This document shows positions 1-5,339 of a DNA stretch of 6,628 bases, one piece after another. Under the pieces are notes generated by a model that saw nothing but the letters and a program-made list of their open reading frames with translations, had not been told where the DNA came from and did no database searches. How positions within the stretch are numbered: position 1 is the first letter of the stretch; every line of letters starts with the position of its first letter. This DNA comes from Rickettsiales bacterium (GTDB lineage: Bacteria > Pseudomonadota > Alphaproteobacteria > Rickettsiales > UBA1997): the NCBI GenBank assembly GCA_947455365.1, contig CANGNU010000055.1, positions 1-6,628 on the forward strand, in the 5' to 3' direction. The position numbers and the translations under genes were made by a program.

Positions 1-186
1 AATTATGAAATTCAAGCAATCGACGGTTTATTGGCAATAAAATTTAAGCAATCTGATGTTGATTTTTCAGTAAAATATCAGCCGAATTATTTTAAATATA
101 TACTACTAAGTTTTATTTTTGCGCTTATGCTTTATGCTTATATTTTGTGGCCGATTTTAAAAAAATATGCAAAAAATAAAGTTTGA
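1..186 (+). CDS. C-terminal fragment of a membrane protein (YfhO-like or glycosyltransferase-like, tentative)
   Basis: The reading frame is open from base 1 to the TGA at 184-186, giving 61 residues, so the gene begins upstream of the window. The fragment has a short soluble stretch (about residues 1-30, including IDGLLAIKF and VKYQPNYF). One hydrophobic segment follows (about 32-51, rich in I, L, F, Y and ending in LW), then a lysine-rich tail (KKYAKNK), which suggests a cytoplasmic C-terminus. The pattern of a short beta-rich stretch, a Tyr-x-Pro motif and a final membrane helix resembles the end of YfhO-type multi-spanning proteins linked to surface polymer glycosylation. That resemblance is from memory and weak; another polytopic membrane protein is equally possible. 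The last 20 bp overlap the methyltransferase gene that follows, so the two are probably co-transcribed and translationally coupled. The existence of a coding end here is fairly secure; the function is not. Confidence 0.6.
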   Translation, partial: NYEIQAIDGLLAIKFKQSDVDFSVKYQPNYFKYILLSFIFALMLYAYILWPILKKYAKNKV

Positions 187-922
187 TTATAGCTCAATTC
201 CCGCTGGATTTTACGACAAGGTTTTGCTTGAAGAAAGCGGCATTCGTAGTTTTTGGCATTATCAAAAATTTGACGCAGTTTTACGATCTTTATCATCAAG
301 AAAAAATGGTGCAATCCTAGATATTGGCTGCTCTGCTGGGTCATTCTTAAATACTCTAGAAAAAGACCAATTTAGCACGCAATATGGGGTTGATTTAGCG
401 CCTGACCAAATAAAATATGCACAAAAATATCAAACAAATTTTCGCAAATTTTTACTAATTGAAAATGCAAATTCTCTACAGCAAAATTTCTCCGAGCAAT
501 ATTTTGATGCAATTACGCTAATTGAAGTTACTGAACATCTTGATTCTAACGAAATAAATGCAATTTTTTCGGCGGCGGCAAAAATTCTAAAAACAGATGG
601 GGAGCTTGTCATCACCACTCCCAACTATCTTAGTCTCTGGCCAATTCTTGAAAAACTGATGGCTTGGTTTATTAAGCCATCTTACGAAGAACAACATATT
701 ACAAAATTTACTTACTTTAATTTTGCAAAAAAAATGCGAGAAATTTATCCAGATTTTGACAAAAATTTTACAATTGAATTTCAAGCTTCATCACATTTTG
801 CATTATTTTTTTTAGCAGCAATTTCTTATAAATTAGCAAAATATTTATCGCGGTTTGTTGGGGTAAAAAAATGGAAGATGCCGTTTGGAGCCTTACTGGT
901 TGTAAAGATGCGCAAAATATAG
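167..922 (+). CDS. Class I SAM-dependent methyltransferase (Methyltransf_11/23 type)
   Basis: This 251-residue protein has the Rossmann-fold methyltransferase signature. Motif I, which binds S-adenosylmethionine, is LDIGCSAGSF at residues 51-60. The acidic residue expected at the end of strand 2 is D76 in YGVDLAP. Motif II/III is FDAITLIEVTEHL at 113-125, and the post-motif strand LVITTPN is at 147-153. EQHITKF at about 175-181 resembles the loop seen in UbiG-like and sugar or lipid methyltransferases, where a His follows the core. A hydrophobic patch at about 208-225 (HFALFFLAAISYKLA) is either an amphipathic membrane-contact helix or part of the substrate cap; there is no signal peptide. 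The acceptor cannot be read from sequence. The 20-bp overlap with an upstream membrane protein gene suggests a membrane or surface glycan/lipid substrate, which is inference from context. The ATG at 167 has no clear Shine-Dalgarno sequence, consistent with coupling to the upstream gene. The stop is 11 bp from the convergent xth stop, with no obvious terminator hairpin between them. Confidence 0.88.
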   Translation: MQKIKFDYSSIPAGFYDKVLLEESGIRSFWHYQKFDAVLRSLSSRKNGAILDIGCSAGSFLNTLEKDQFSTQYGVDLAPDQIKYAQKYQTNFRKFLLIENANSLQQNFSEQYFDAITLIEVTEHLDSNEINAIFSAAAKILKTDGELVITTPNYLSLWPILEKLMAWFIKPSYEEQHITKFTYFNFAKKMREIYPDFDKNFTIEFQASSHFALFFLAAISYKLAKYLSRFVGVKKWKMPFGALLVVKMRKI

Positions 923-933
923 TAGCCTTACAA

Positions 934-1806
934 TTATACTTCTAACATTACAACTATGGGGCAGTGATCGGAAGCCTTTTCTTGATCGCGCACGCCTTTA
1001 TCTTCAATTTCTGCGGCGGTTATTTTATCTGCGGCTAAGGGTGATGCGAGCAGATAATCAATGCGCAAACCTTTGTTATATTGCCAGCCACCAGCGCGAT
1101 AATCCCACCATGAGAAAGCTTGATTTTGCTGATGCAAGGCGCGGTATGAATCGGTTAATCCTAAATTTAATAGGCCACGAAATTTTTGCTGTTCAAGCGG
1201 GTGGAAACAAACCGTTCCTTCAAGATTGACGGGGTCGTAAACATCTATTTTTTCTGCTGCAACATTATAATCGCCACCAAAAATTGCAATTTCATCATAG
1301 GTGAGAAGCTTAGAGAAATGGGCGTTGAGGCGATCAAAGAAATTTAATTTGTACAAAAATTTCTCGCTGGTTTCTAAAGTTTCATTAGCAGAAATTTCAC
1401 CGCCGCCATTGGGAACATAGACTGAAGCCACGCGAATAGCGGTTCCGTGGGCTGATATTACTGCTTCAATATATCTTGCTTGCTCATCAATTACTTCTTC
1501 GCCATCAAATAAATTGACCAATTTATTGCGGTGCGACCCTACTCCGCCAACGCTTGGCAATTGCTTGACAACATCTTCAATTTTAAATTTTGAAAGAATG
1601 GCGACGCCGTTATAGGTTTTTTGACCAGCAACGGCGGCGTTGTAGCCCATGTCGAAAAATTGCTCGAAGGGAAAATCTTTTTCTAGGCATTTTAATTCTT
1701 GCAACAAAATAATATCGGGTTGTGAACTTTTTAACCAAGCTAGAATGCTAGGGAGGCGGGCTTTAACAGAGTTTACATTAAAGCTAGCAATTTTTATTTT
1801 TGGCAT
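934..1806 (-). CDS. xth: Exodeoxyribonuclease III / AP endonuclease (Xth family)
   Basis: This 290-residue protein belongs to the exonuclease III branch of the EEP (endonuclease/exonuclease/phosphatase) superfamily. These Mg2+-dependent enzymes cut DNA 5' of abasic sites and trim 3' ends in base excision repair. The catalytic set can be followed through the protein: N10 (SFNVNSVKAR), metal-binding E37 (LLQELKC), Y130 (VYVPNGG), D179 and N181 (GGDYNVA), D250 (GLRIDYLLAS) and the D280-H281 pair (SDHCPIV). The WWDYRAGGW segment (233-241) is the usual DNA-binding loop. It is longer than the 255-270 residues typical of the family, because of an expanded loop at about 85-105 before DEQARYIEA and a second at about 135-147 after VPNGG. 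It is the last gene of the apparent murC-GNAT-xth unit, 31 bp after the acetyltransferase. The ATG at 1806 has no recognisable Shine-Dalgarno sequence. The family call is firm; functional equivalence to E. coli XthA is inferred. Confidence 0.95.
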   Translation of the reverse strand: MPKIKIASFNVNSVKARLPSILAWLKSSQPDIILLQELKCLEKDFPFEQFFDMGYNAAVAGQKTYNGVAILSKFKIEDVVKQLPSVGGVGSHRNKLVNLFDGEEVIDEQARYIEAVISAHGTAIRVASVYVPNGGGEISANETLETSEKFLYKLNFFDRLNAHFSKLLTYDEIAIFGGDYNVAAEKIDVYDPVNLEGTVCFHPLEQQKFRGLLNLGLTDSYRALHQQNQAFSWWDYRAGGWQYNKGLRIDYLLASPLAADKITAAEIEDKGVRDQEKASDHCPIVVMLEV

Positions 1807-1837
1807 TTTTTTGGGATTAAATTCTATCGCAAATCAA

Positions 1838-2299
1838 CTACAAACTCTTCATAAAATGAAAGCCACGAATGTGAAAACCCTCACGGTAGTAGAGCGAATG
1901 CGATTTTTTATTTTCAGTGTAAGAGTCTAAAACTATTTTATGGCAATTATTTTTGCGGCCAATTTCTTCAAGATAATTAAGAATTAATTTGCCAACACCA
2001 AGGCCGCGAACATTTCTATCTACTACTAGGTTGGAAGCTTGAATATAGCGGCCGCAATAGAGCATTAGCAAAACCCAATAACCACAAACTCCAACCAATT
2101 TTTCTTCTGCAAAAACACCAATCATGCAAAAATTATTTGCCGCAATCATCTCGGAAACATATTCACAATAAGTTTCGAAATTCATGTTGGCGTACATTTG
2201 CTGCACTAGTGGGAAGGCCTGCTCCATTTCTTTGGCGCTGGTAAATTTTTTAATTACTAAAGAATTTTTGTCGATAATTTTTATGGTTTTTGTGGTCAT
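1838..2299 (-). CDS. GNAT family N-acetyltransferase
   Basis: This 153-residue protein has the GNAT fold, which transfers an acetyl group from acetyl-CoA to an amine. Motif A, the pyrophosphate-binding loop, is seen as NLVVDRNVRGLGVGK (about residues 90-104), with R98-G99-L100-G101-V102-G103 matching the R/Q-x-x-G-x-G/A consensus. The preceding strand, with the GVCGYWVLLM stretch at 70-79, fits the central beta sheet. The C-terminal SLYYREGF (135-142) contains the tyrosine that often acts as general acid, and the protein ends with the usual final strand (GFHFMKSL). The residue range and single domain are normal for the family. The substrate is unknown: GNAT enzymes acetylate antibiotics, polyamines, ribosomal protein N-termini or small metabolites, and nothing here picks one. 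It lies between murC (27 bp upstream) and xth (31 bp downstream) on the same strand and is probably co-transcribed. The ATG start has only an A/T-rich leader and no Shine-Dalgarno sequence. Confidence 0.9.
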   Translation of the reverse strand: MTTKTIKIIDKNSLVIKKFTSAKEMEQAFPLVQQMYANMNFETYCEYVSEMIAANNFCMIGVFAEEKLVGVCGYWVLLMLYCGRYIQASNLVVDRNVRGLGVGKLILNYLEEIGRKNNCHKIVLDSYTENKKSHSLYYREGFHIRGFHFMKSL

Positions 2300-2326
2300 G
2301 TTTTTTTAATCAAATATTTAAATATG

Positions 2327-3784
2327 TTAATTTTCTAGATTTTTTAATTGCTCTGGCAATTTGCCAGCCCAATAAGTACTAGTGCCGGCGCCTGTACAAA
2401 GCACAATGTCACCTGCTTGCGAATTGGCTTTAACCAATGCCGCCAAATCTTTTTCATCATTTAATTTAATAACATTTTTATGGCCAGCTTTTTTTATGCC
2501 AGAAATAAGGCTATCTTGCGTGATGCCTTCAATTGGCTGTTGGCCTGCGCTGTAAATATCAGAGACAATTACAACATCGGCTTCATCAGCGCAATGACAA
2601 AATTCGGCAAATAAATCGCGAACGCGAGTATATTTGTGCGGCTGTAAAACAGAAATTATTTTATGCTTTCCAACCAACTGGCGCGCAGCCTCAAGTGTTG
2701 CTTTAATTTCGGTGGGGTGATGGCCATAATCGTCAATTATTACTACACCATTTGCCTCGCCAACCTTACTGAATCTTCGCTTCACGCCACTAAAACTAGC
2801 TAATGCTTTGGCAATATTTTCTGCAGAAATATGCAAGAAATCGGCAATGGCAATTGCCACCAAAGCATTGCTGACATTGTGCATTCCATATGCTGGCAGA
2901 TGCAAATTTTTTAGCACTTTTTGCGGCAATTGTTGAAGATGATTTTTAGAAAATTGCGCTGAATAATTAAACTCAACATCAAATGAAATTCCATGAATAT
3001 CGGCCTTAATATTACGAGCTGTAAGATCGGCTGGTTTTTTAATTGAGTAAGTTACTAAATTTGTGTGCTGATTTTTTATTTTATTATAAATCTTTTCAAT
3101 TTCTTCATCATCAATACAAAGAACACACAAGCCATTCGCCGCAATTTGTGTAATGTATTTTTCAAAATATTCTTTCTGCTTTTCAAAATCATGATTATAT
3201 GATTCAAGATGCTCTGGCTCAATGTTGGTAACCGCGCCAATAAAGGTTGGAAGGTTAACAAAGCTGCCGTCAGACTCATCAGATTCTGCCACCAAATATT
3301 CACCTTCACCAATTTTCGAATTGCTTTTGAAATAATTAATAATGCCACCATTGATGACTGTAGGGTCAAGACCTGCAATTTCTAGCATTAAAGATGTCAT
3401 TGCGGTAGTGCTGGTTTTGCCGTGAGTGCCGGCAATTGTAACACCTTTGCGCTCAGCCATAACCATGGCAAGCAGCTGCGCTCTAGTGATTATGGGAATA
3501 TTTTTTTCTTGCGCCGCCAGAATTTCTTGGTTGTTGGTTTTAATAATTGAAGTTTCGACAATCAGCTTGATATCATCAGTAATATTTTTTGCATCATGGC
3601 CGACAAAGTAGGTAATTCCCTTATCGCGCAGGGTTTGAGTAAGATAATTTTCGTTTAAATCAGAGCCTTGCACCGCAACACCAATTTTGTTAAGAATTAA
3701 CGCCAATGCACTCATGCCAATACCACCCAAGCCAATAAAATGAACCTTTCCTGTAATTTTATTTTTTAAATTTTGGTAATTCAT
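2327..3784 (-). CDS. murC: UDP-N-acetylmuramate--L-alanine ligase (MurC)
   Basis: MurC is the cytoplasmic ATP-dependent ligase that adds L-alanine to UDP-MurNAc, the first amino acid of the peptidoglycan stem. Residue numbers here count from the ATG at 3784 (485 aa). The N-terminal Rossmann domain carries HFIGLGGIGMS (about 15-25) and GSDLNEN (40-46), typical of MurC. The central Mur ligase domain has the P-loop AGTHGKTSTT (118-127), ESDESDGSF (167-175) and TNIEPEHLESY (186-196). The C-terminal domain has HNVSNAL (302-308), KRRFSKVG (335-342), DDYGHHPTEI (351-360), LQPHKYTR (380-387) and the CTGAGTSTYW stretch near the end. An in-frame TTG at 3793 would add three residues (M-A-Q); I chose the ATG because TTG starts are rarer and neither has a Shine-Dalgarno sequence. 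It heads a probable operon with a GNAT gene and xth, and diverges from nth. It is not beside murG, murB, ddl or ftsQ, its usual neighbours in the dcw cluster, at least within this window. Confidence 0.96.
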   Translation of the reverse strand: MNYQNLKNKITGKVHFIGLGGIGMSALALILNKIGVAVQGSDLNENYLTQTLRDKGITYFVGHDAKNITDDIKLIVETSIIKTNNQEILAAQEKNIPIITRAQLLAMVMAERKGVTIAGTHGKTSTTAMTSLMLEIAGLDPTVINGGIINYFKSNSKIGEGEYLVAESDESDGSFVNLPTFIGAVTNIEPEHLESYNHDFEKQKEYFEKYITQIAANGLCVLCIDDEEIEKIYNKIKNQHTNLVTYSIKKPADLTARNIKADIHGISFDVEFNYSAQFSKNHLQQLPQKVLKNLHLPAYGMHNVSNALVAIAIADFLHISAENIAKALASFSGVKRRFSKVGEANGVVIIDDYGHHPTEIKATLEAARQLVGKHKIISVLQPHKYTRVRDLFAEFCHCADEADVVIVSDIYSAGQQPIEGITQDSLISGIKKAGHKNVIKLNDEKDLAALVKANSQAGDIVLCTGAGTSTYWAGKLPEQLKNLEN

Positions 3785-3849
3785 TTGCGCCAAATATTTT
3801 TTAAGATTAGAATTTTTGCAAGATTAAGAAAATGCCTCGCAAATCAGAA

Positions 3850-3877
3850 TTGGCAAAGCTAAGGCAAAAACTATTTT
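3850..3877 (+). promoter_or_regulatory. Candidate sigma-70-type promoter for nth
   Basis: TTGGCA at 3850-3855 (five of six matches to the -35 consensus) is followed 16 bp later by TATTTT at 3872-3877 (four of six matches to the -10 consensus). The predicted transcription start, near 3884, leaves a leader of under 10 nt before the nth ATG at 3892. That would give a leaderless or near-leaderless mRNA, in agreement with the absence of a Shine-Dalgarno sequence. Such matches arise by chance in AT-rich DNA, so this is tentative. Confidence 0.3.
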
Positions 3878-3891
3878 TGTAAATAATTTTT

Positions 3892-4524
3892 ATGCAGAAA
3901 AAATCAATTGAGGCAATTTTTTCAATTTGGCAGCAGCAAAATCCTCACCCAAAAACCGAGCTGGTTTACAACAACACCTACACGCTGTTGGTTGCAGTGG
4001 TTTTATCGGCACAAAGCACCGATGTTGGAGTTAATAAAGCGACCAAAAGTTTATTTGCCGTGGCCGATACGCCAGAAAAAATGCTGCAACTTGGTGAAGC
4101 GCGGTTAAAAAAATATATCAACACCATTGGTCTTTACAACGGCAAGGCGCGCAACATAATTTCTTTGTCGCAAGATTTAGTCGATAAATTTAATGGCGAA
4201 GTTCCTGCTAATTTAGAAAAGCTGCAAAGCCTTGCTGGCGTTGGCTTGAAGACTGCTAATGTTGTGATGAATTGTGCTTTTGGCGCACCAACAATTGCGG
4301 TTGATACTCATGTTTTTCGCGTAGCCAATCGCATTGGTTTTGTTGACGAAGCCAATGTTTTTAATACTGAAAAAGCCTTGCTGCGCGTTATTCCACAAAA
4401 ATGGCAGCAGCATGCCCATCATTGGATGATTTTACACGGACGCTACACCTGCATGGCCCGCAAGCCAAAATGTGGTGAATGTTTGGTGCGTGAATTTTGT
4501 CAATTTAAAAATAAAACAGCTTAA
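3892..4524 (+). CDS. nth: Endonuclease III (DNA glycosylase/AP lyase)
   Basis: Nth is a bifunctional glycosylase/AP lyase that removes oxidised pyrimidines and nicks the abasic site in base excision repair. The 210-residue length is normal. The VLSAQSTDVGVN segment (37-48) is the conserved substrate-pocket helix. The helix-hairpin-helix at about 111-126 (LAGVGLKTANVVM) contains K120, the Schiff-base lysine. VDTHVFRVANR at about 137-147 contains D138, the catalytic aspartate. The C-terminal 4Fe-4S ligands are intact: C187, C194, C197 and C203, spaced C-x6-C-x2-C-x5-C. All key residues are present, so the enzyme should be active. It is divergent from the murC operon across about 107 bp. Its TAA stop (4522-4524) overlaps the stop of the orphan gene on the other strand, in TTAA. 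The ATG at 3892 has no Shine-Dalgarno sequence. Confidence 0.97.
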   Translation: MQKKSIEAIFSIWQQQNPHPKTELVYNNTYTLLVAVVLSAQSTDVGVNKATKSLFAVADTPEKMLQLGEARLKKYINTIGLYNGKARNIISLSQDLVDKFNGEVPANLEKLQSLAGVGLKTANVVMNCAFGAPTIAVDTHVFRVANRIGFVDEANVFNTEKALLRVIPQKWQQHAHHWMILHGRYTCMARKPKCGECLVREFCQFKNKTA

Positions 4525-5192
4525 ATCTCGTCCTCCCTTATAATGGACGGAGCACTTGACTTTGCAGAGACTGGCTCGGCATTAGAAGATGGTTTTGCTG
4601 CATTTTTACCAGACAATTTATCAACCAAATATTTCTCTAGAGCGGTTTCCAGATTATCTTGATCGGTCATCTTAGATTTTACCCCGAATATAGCCTCAAG
4701 AATCCTTACCTCAACCGCATTTCTATCCATTTCTTCTGAAAATAAAATATATTTGTCATCAATCACTTTTGGAGAAAATGCAAATATTCTTCCTATAAAT
4801 TTACAAACGCTATCACAAATCGATTTATTCTTAATTTCCATTACATATCCCGCCTGATGGTCAATTACATCATAAATATCTTGATCTGCTCTTTTTATTG
4901 ATATTTCTGAGAAGCTTTTATGTAGTGGCTTAAGCGGACCACCAGCATTTGGCGTCAATCCACCAGAAGCGCCATATTCAAACTCTGCCTCGTTTTTCTC
5001 AGGCTCGGGCTCGTCATCAATAAAATCTTTCATTAATTCAAATGCCGATTGAAAAGATGGCGGATTGCCCTTCAAAACAGAGCCCTCAGCTTCTTTAACC
5101 TTGGCGACATTTTGCTCTTTTTGTTCAGAACTAGTGCGAGAAAATTCTGATCCGCTATCGCCCAATTTTGTTGAATTTTTTGATGATTCCAT
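4521..5192 (-). CDS. Orphan hydrophilic protein of unknown function
   Basis: I do not recognise this 223-residue protein. No signal peptide or membrane helix is visible. Residues 1-90 are polar and low in hydrophobics (rich in S, E, K, G, then the acidic DDEPEPEKNEAEFE at about 59-72 and a Gly/Pro linker GGLTPNAGGP), so probably disordered. Residues about 93-195 look folded: alternating hydrophobic positions, a CDSVC pair (C126, C130), an aromatic patch KFIGRIFAFSP (131-141), and likely helices at 157-169 and 180-194. Residues 196-223 are Ala/Ser/Pro-rich with an acidic end (REDEI). I start it at the ATG at 5192, which has AAGGAG just upstream and a TTGACA promoter whose predicted start site lies about 25 nt before it. 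The in-frame TTG at 5222 would add 10 residues but would fall at or before the transcription start. Being hydrophilic with disordered ends it could be a secreted effector or scaffold, but that is speculation. It converges with nth and diverges from htpG. Confidence 0.7.
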   Translation of the reverse strand: MESSKNSTKLGDSGSEFSRTSSEQKEQNVAKVKEAEGSVLKGNPPSFQSAFELMKDFIDDEPEPEKNEAEFEYGASGGLTPNAGGPLKPLHKSFSEISIKRADQDIYDVIDHQAGYVMEIKNKSICDSVCKFIGRIFAFSPKVIDDKYILFSEEMDRNAVEVRILEAIFGVKSKMTDQDNLETALEKYLVDKLSGKNAAKPSSNAEPVSAKSSAPSIIREDEI

Positions 5193-5194
5193 AA

Positions 5195-5200
5195 CTCCTT
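5195..5200 (-). promoter_or_regulatory. Shine-Dalgarno sequence of the orphan gene
   Basis: On the minus strand AAGGAG is followed by TT and then the ATG at 5192-5190. The match to the 16S anti-Shine-Dalgarno is strong, although the 2-nt spacing from the last G is short. It supports the ATG over the TTG 30 bp upstream, and it is the only clear Shine-Dalgarno among the genes of this window. Confidence 0.6.
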
Positions 5201-5223
5201 TTTTAAATTTTAGAATTTGCAAT

Positions 5224-5241
5224 ATTTATTAGGCAATAAAT
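5224..5241. repeat. Perfect dyad with 7-bp arms on the minus-strand promoter
   Basis: ATTTATT at 5224-5230 and AATAAAT at 5235-5241 are exact inverted repeats separated by AGGC. The left arm contains the predicted -10 box of the orphan gene promoter, the position expected for a repressor operator. Since it would lie upstream of the predicted transcript start, an RNA hairpin from that promoter is unlikely. All arm bases are A/T, so chance cannot be excluded. Confidence 0.4.
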
Positions 5242-5253
5242 CATTGTTGTCAA
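5225..5253 (-). promoter_or_regulatory. Candidate sigma-70-type promoter of the orphan gene
   Basis: On the minus strand a perfect TTGACA (5253-5248) is followed after 17 bp by AATAAA (5230-5225), four of six matches to TATAAT. Predicted transcription begins near 5218, giving a leader of about 25 nt that includes AAGGAG before the ATG at 5192. The consensus -35, ideal spacing and fit to the ribosome binding site make this the best promoter candidate in the window. Confidence 0.5.
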
Positions 5254-5303
5254 TATTTGTAATGGCAATCTTGTAAAAATTCACAACGATACTTAAATAA
5301 AAT

Positions 5304-5331
5304 TTTACTAAATTAATTAATTAATTATTTT
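5304..5331 (+). promoter_or_regulatory. Possible near-leaderless promoter for htpG
   Basis: TTTACT (5304-5309) and TATTTT (5326-5331) are 16 bp apart, each with four of six consensus matches. The spacer consists almost entirely of the AATT repeat. Transcription would start a few bases before the ATG at 5340, which fits the lack of a Shine-Dalgarno sequence. The matches are weak and the region is almost pure A/T, so this is only a suggestion. No convincing heat-shock sigma-32 promoter is visible. Confidence 0.2.
5311..5327. repeat. AATT tetranucleotide tandem repeat before htpG
   Basis: Four full AATT units (5311-5326) plus one base lie 13 bp before the htpG start codon. Short tandem repeats of this kind can change copy number by slippage and, in a promoter spacer, alter expression. 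With only four units, and in AT-rich DNA, a functional role is unproven. Confidence 0.75.
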
Positions 5332-5339
5332 TTTACAAA

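Larger units (their letters stand above)
5220..5269. repeat. Imperfect direct repeat in the orphan/htpG divergent region
   Basis: Two copies share the layout CAATATTT-spacer-GGCAAT. Copy 1 at 5220-5237 has the 4-nt spacer ATTA; copy 2 at 5251-5269 has the 5-nt spacer GTAAT. The starts are 31 bp apart, close to three helical turns, placing both on the same DNA face. They lie over and just upstream of the predicted minus-strand promoter. Paired operators for a regulator are possible, but AT-rich repeats also arise by chance. Confidence 0.45.

Noticed and set aside
138..344. A 68-codon minus-strand open frame over the start of the methyltransferase
   Set aside because: It is antisense to a well-supported gene, resembles no family, and has no promoter or ribosome binding site that I can see.
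923..933. A bidirectional terminator between the convergent methyltransferase and xth genes
   Set aside because: The gap is only 11 bp, and neither it nor the flanking gene ends show a GC-rich stem followed by a T-run.
1649..1930. A 93-codon plus-strand frame across the xth start and GNAT end
   Set aside because: It is antisense to two conserved genes and its translation shows no domain; it is best explained as a frame shadow.
2314..2325. The 12-bp palindrome ATATTTAAATAT between GNAT and murC
   Set aside because: It is made of A/T only, lacks a loop or U-tract for a terminator, and is likely by chance in this composition.
3076..3378. A 100-codon minus-strand open frame inside murC
   Set aside because: It lies wholly within murC in another frame on the same strand, has no recognisable motifs, and murC's catalytic motifs run straight through the region.
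3785..3793. The TTG start for murC at 3793
   Set aside because: It would add only Met-Ala-Gln before an ATG that fits the usual MurC N-terminus, and it has no ribosome binding site.
5270..5303. CTTGTAAA as a heat-shock sigma-32 -35 element for htpG
   Set aside because: No CCCCAT-like or CYTAT-like -10 element lies at the right spacing; the best -10-like box (TAAAAT at 5298-5303) is about 21 bp away.
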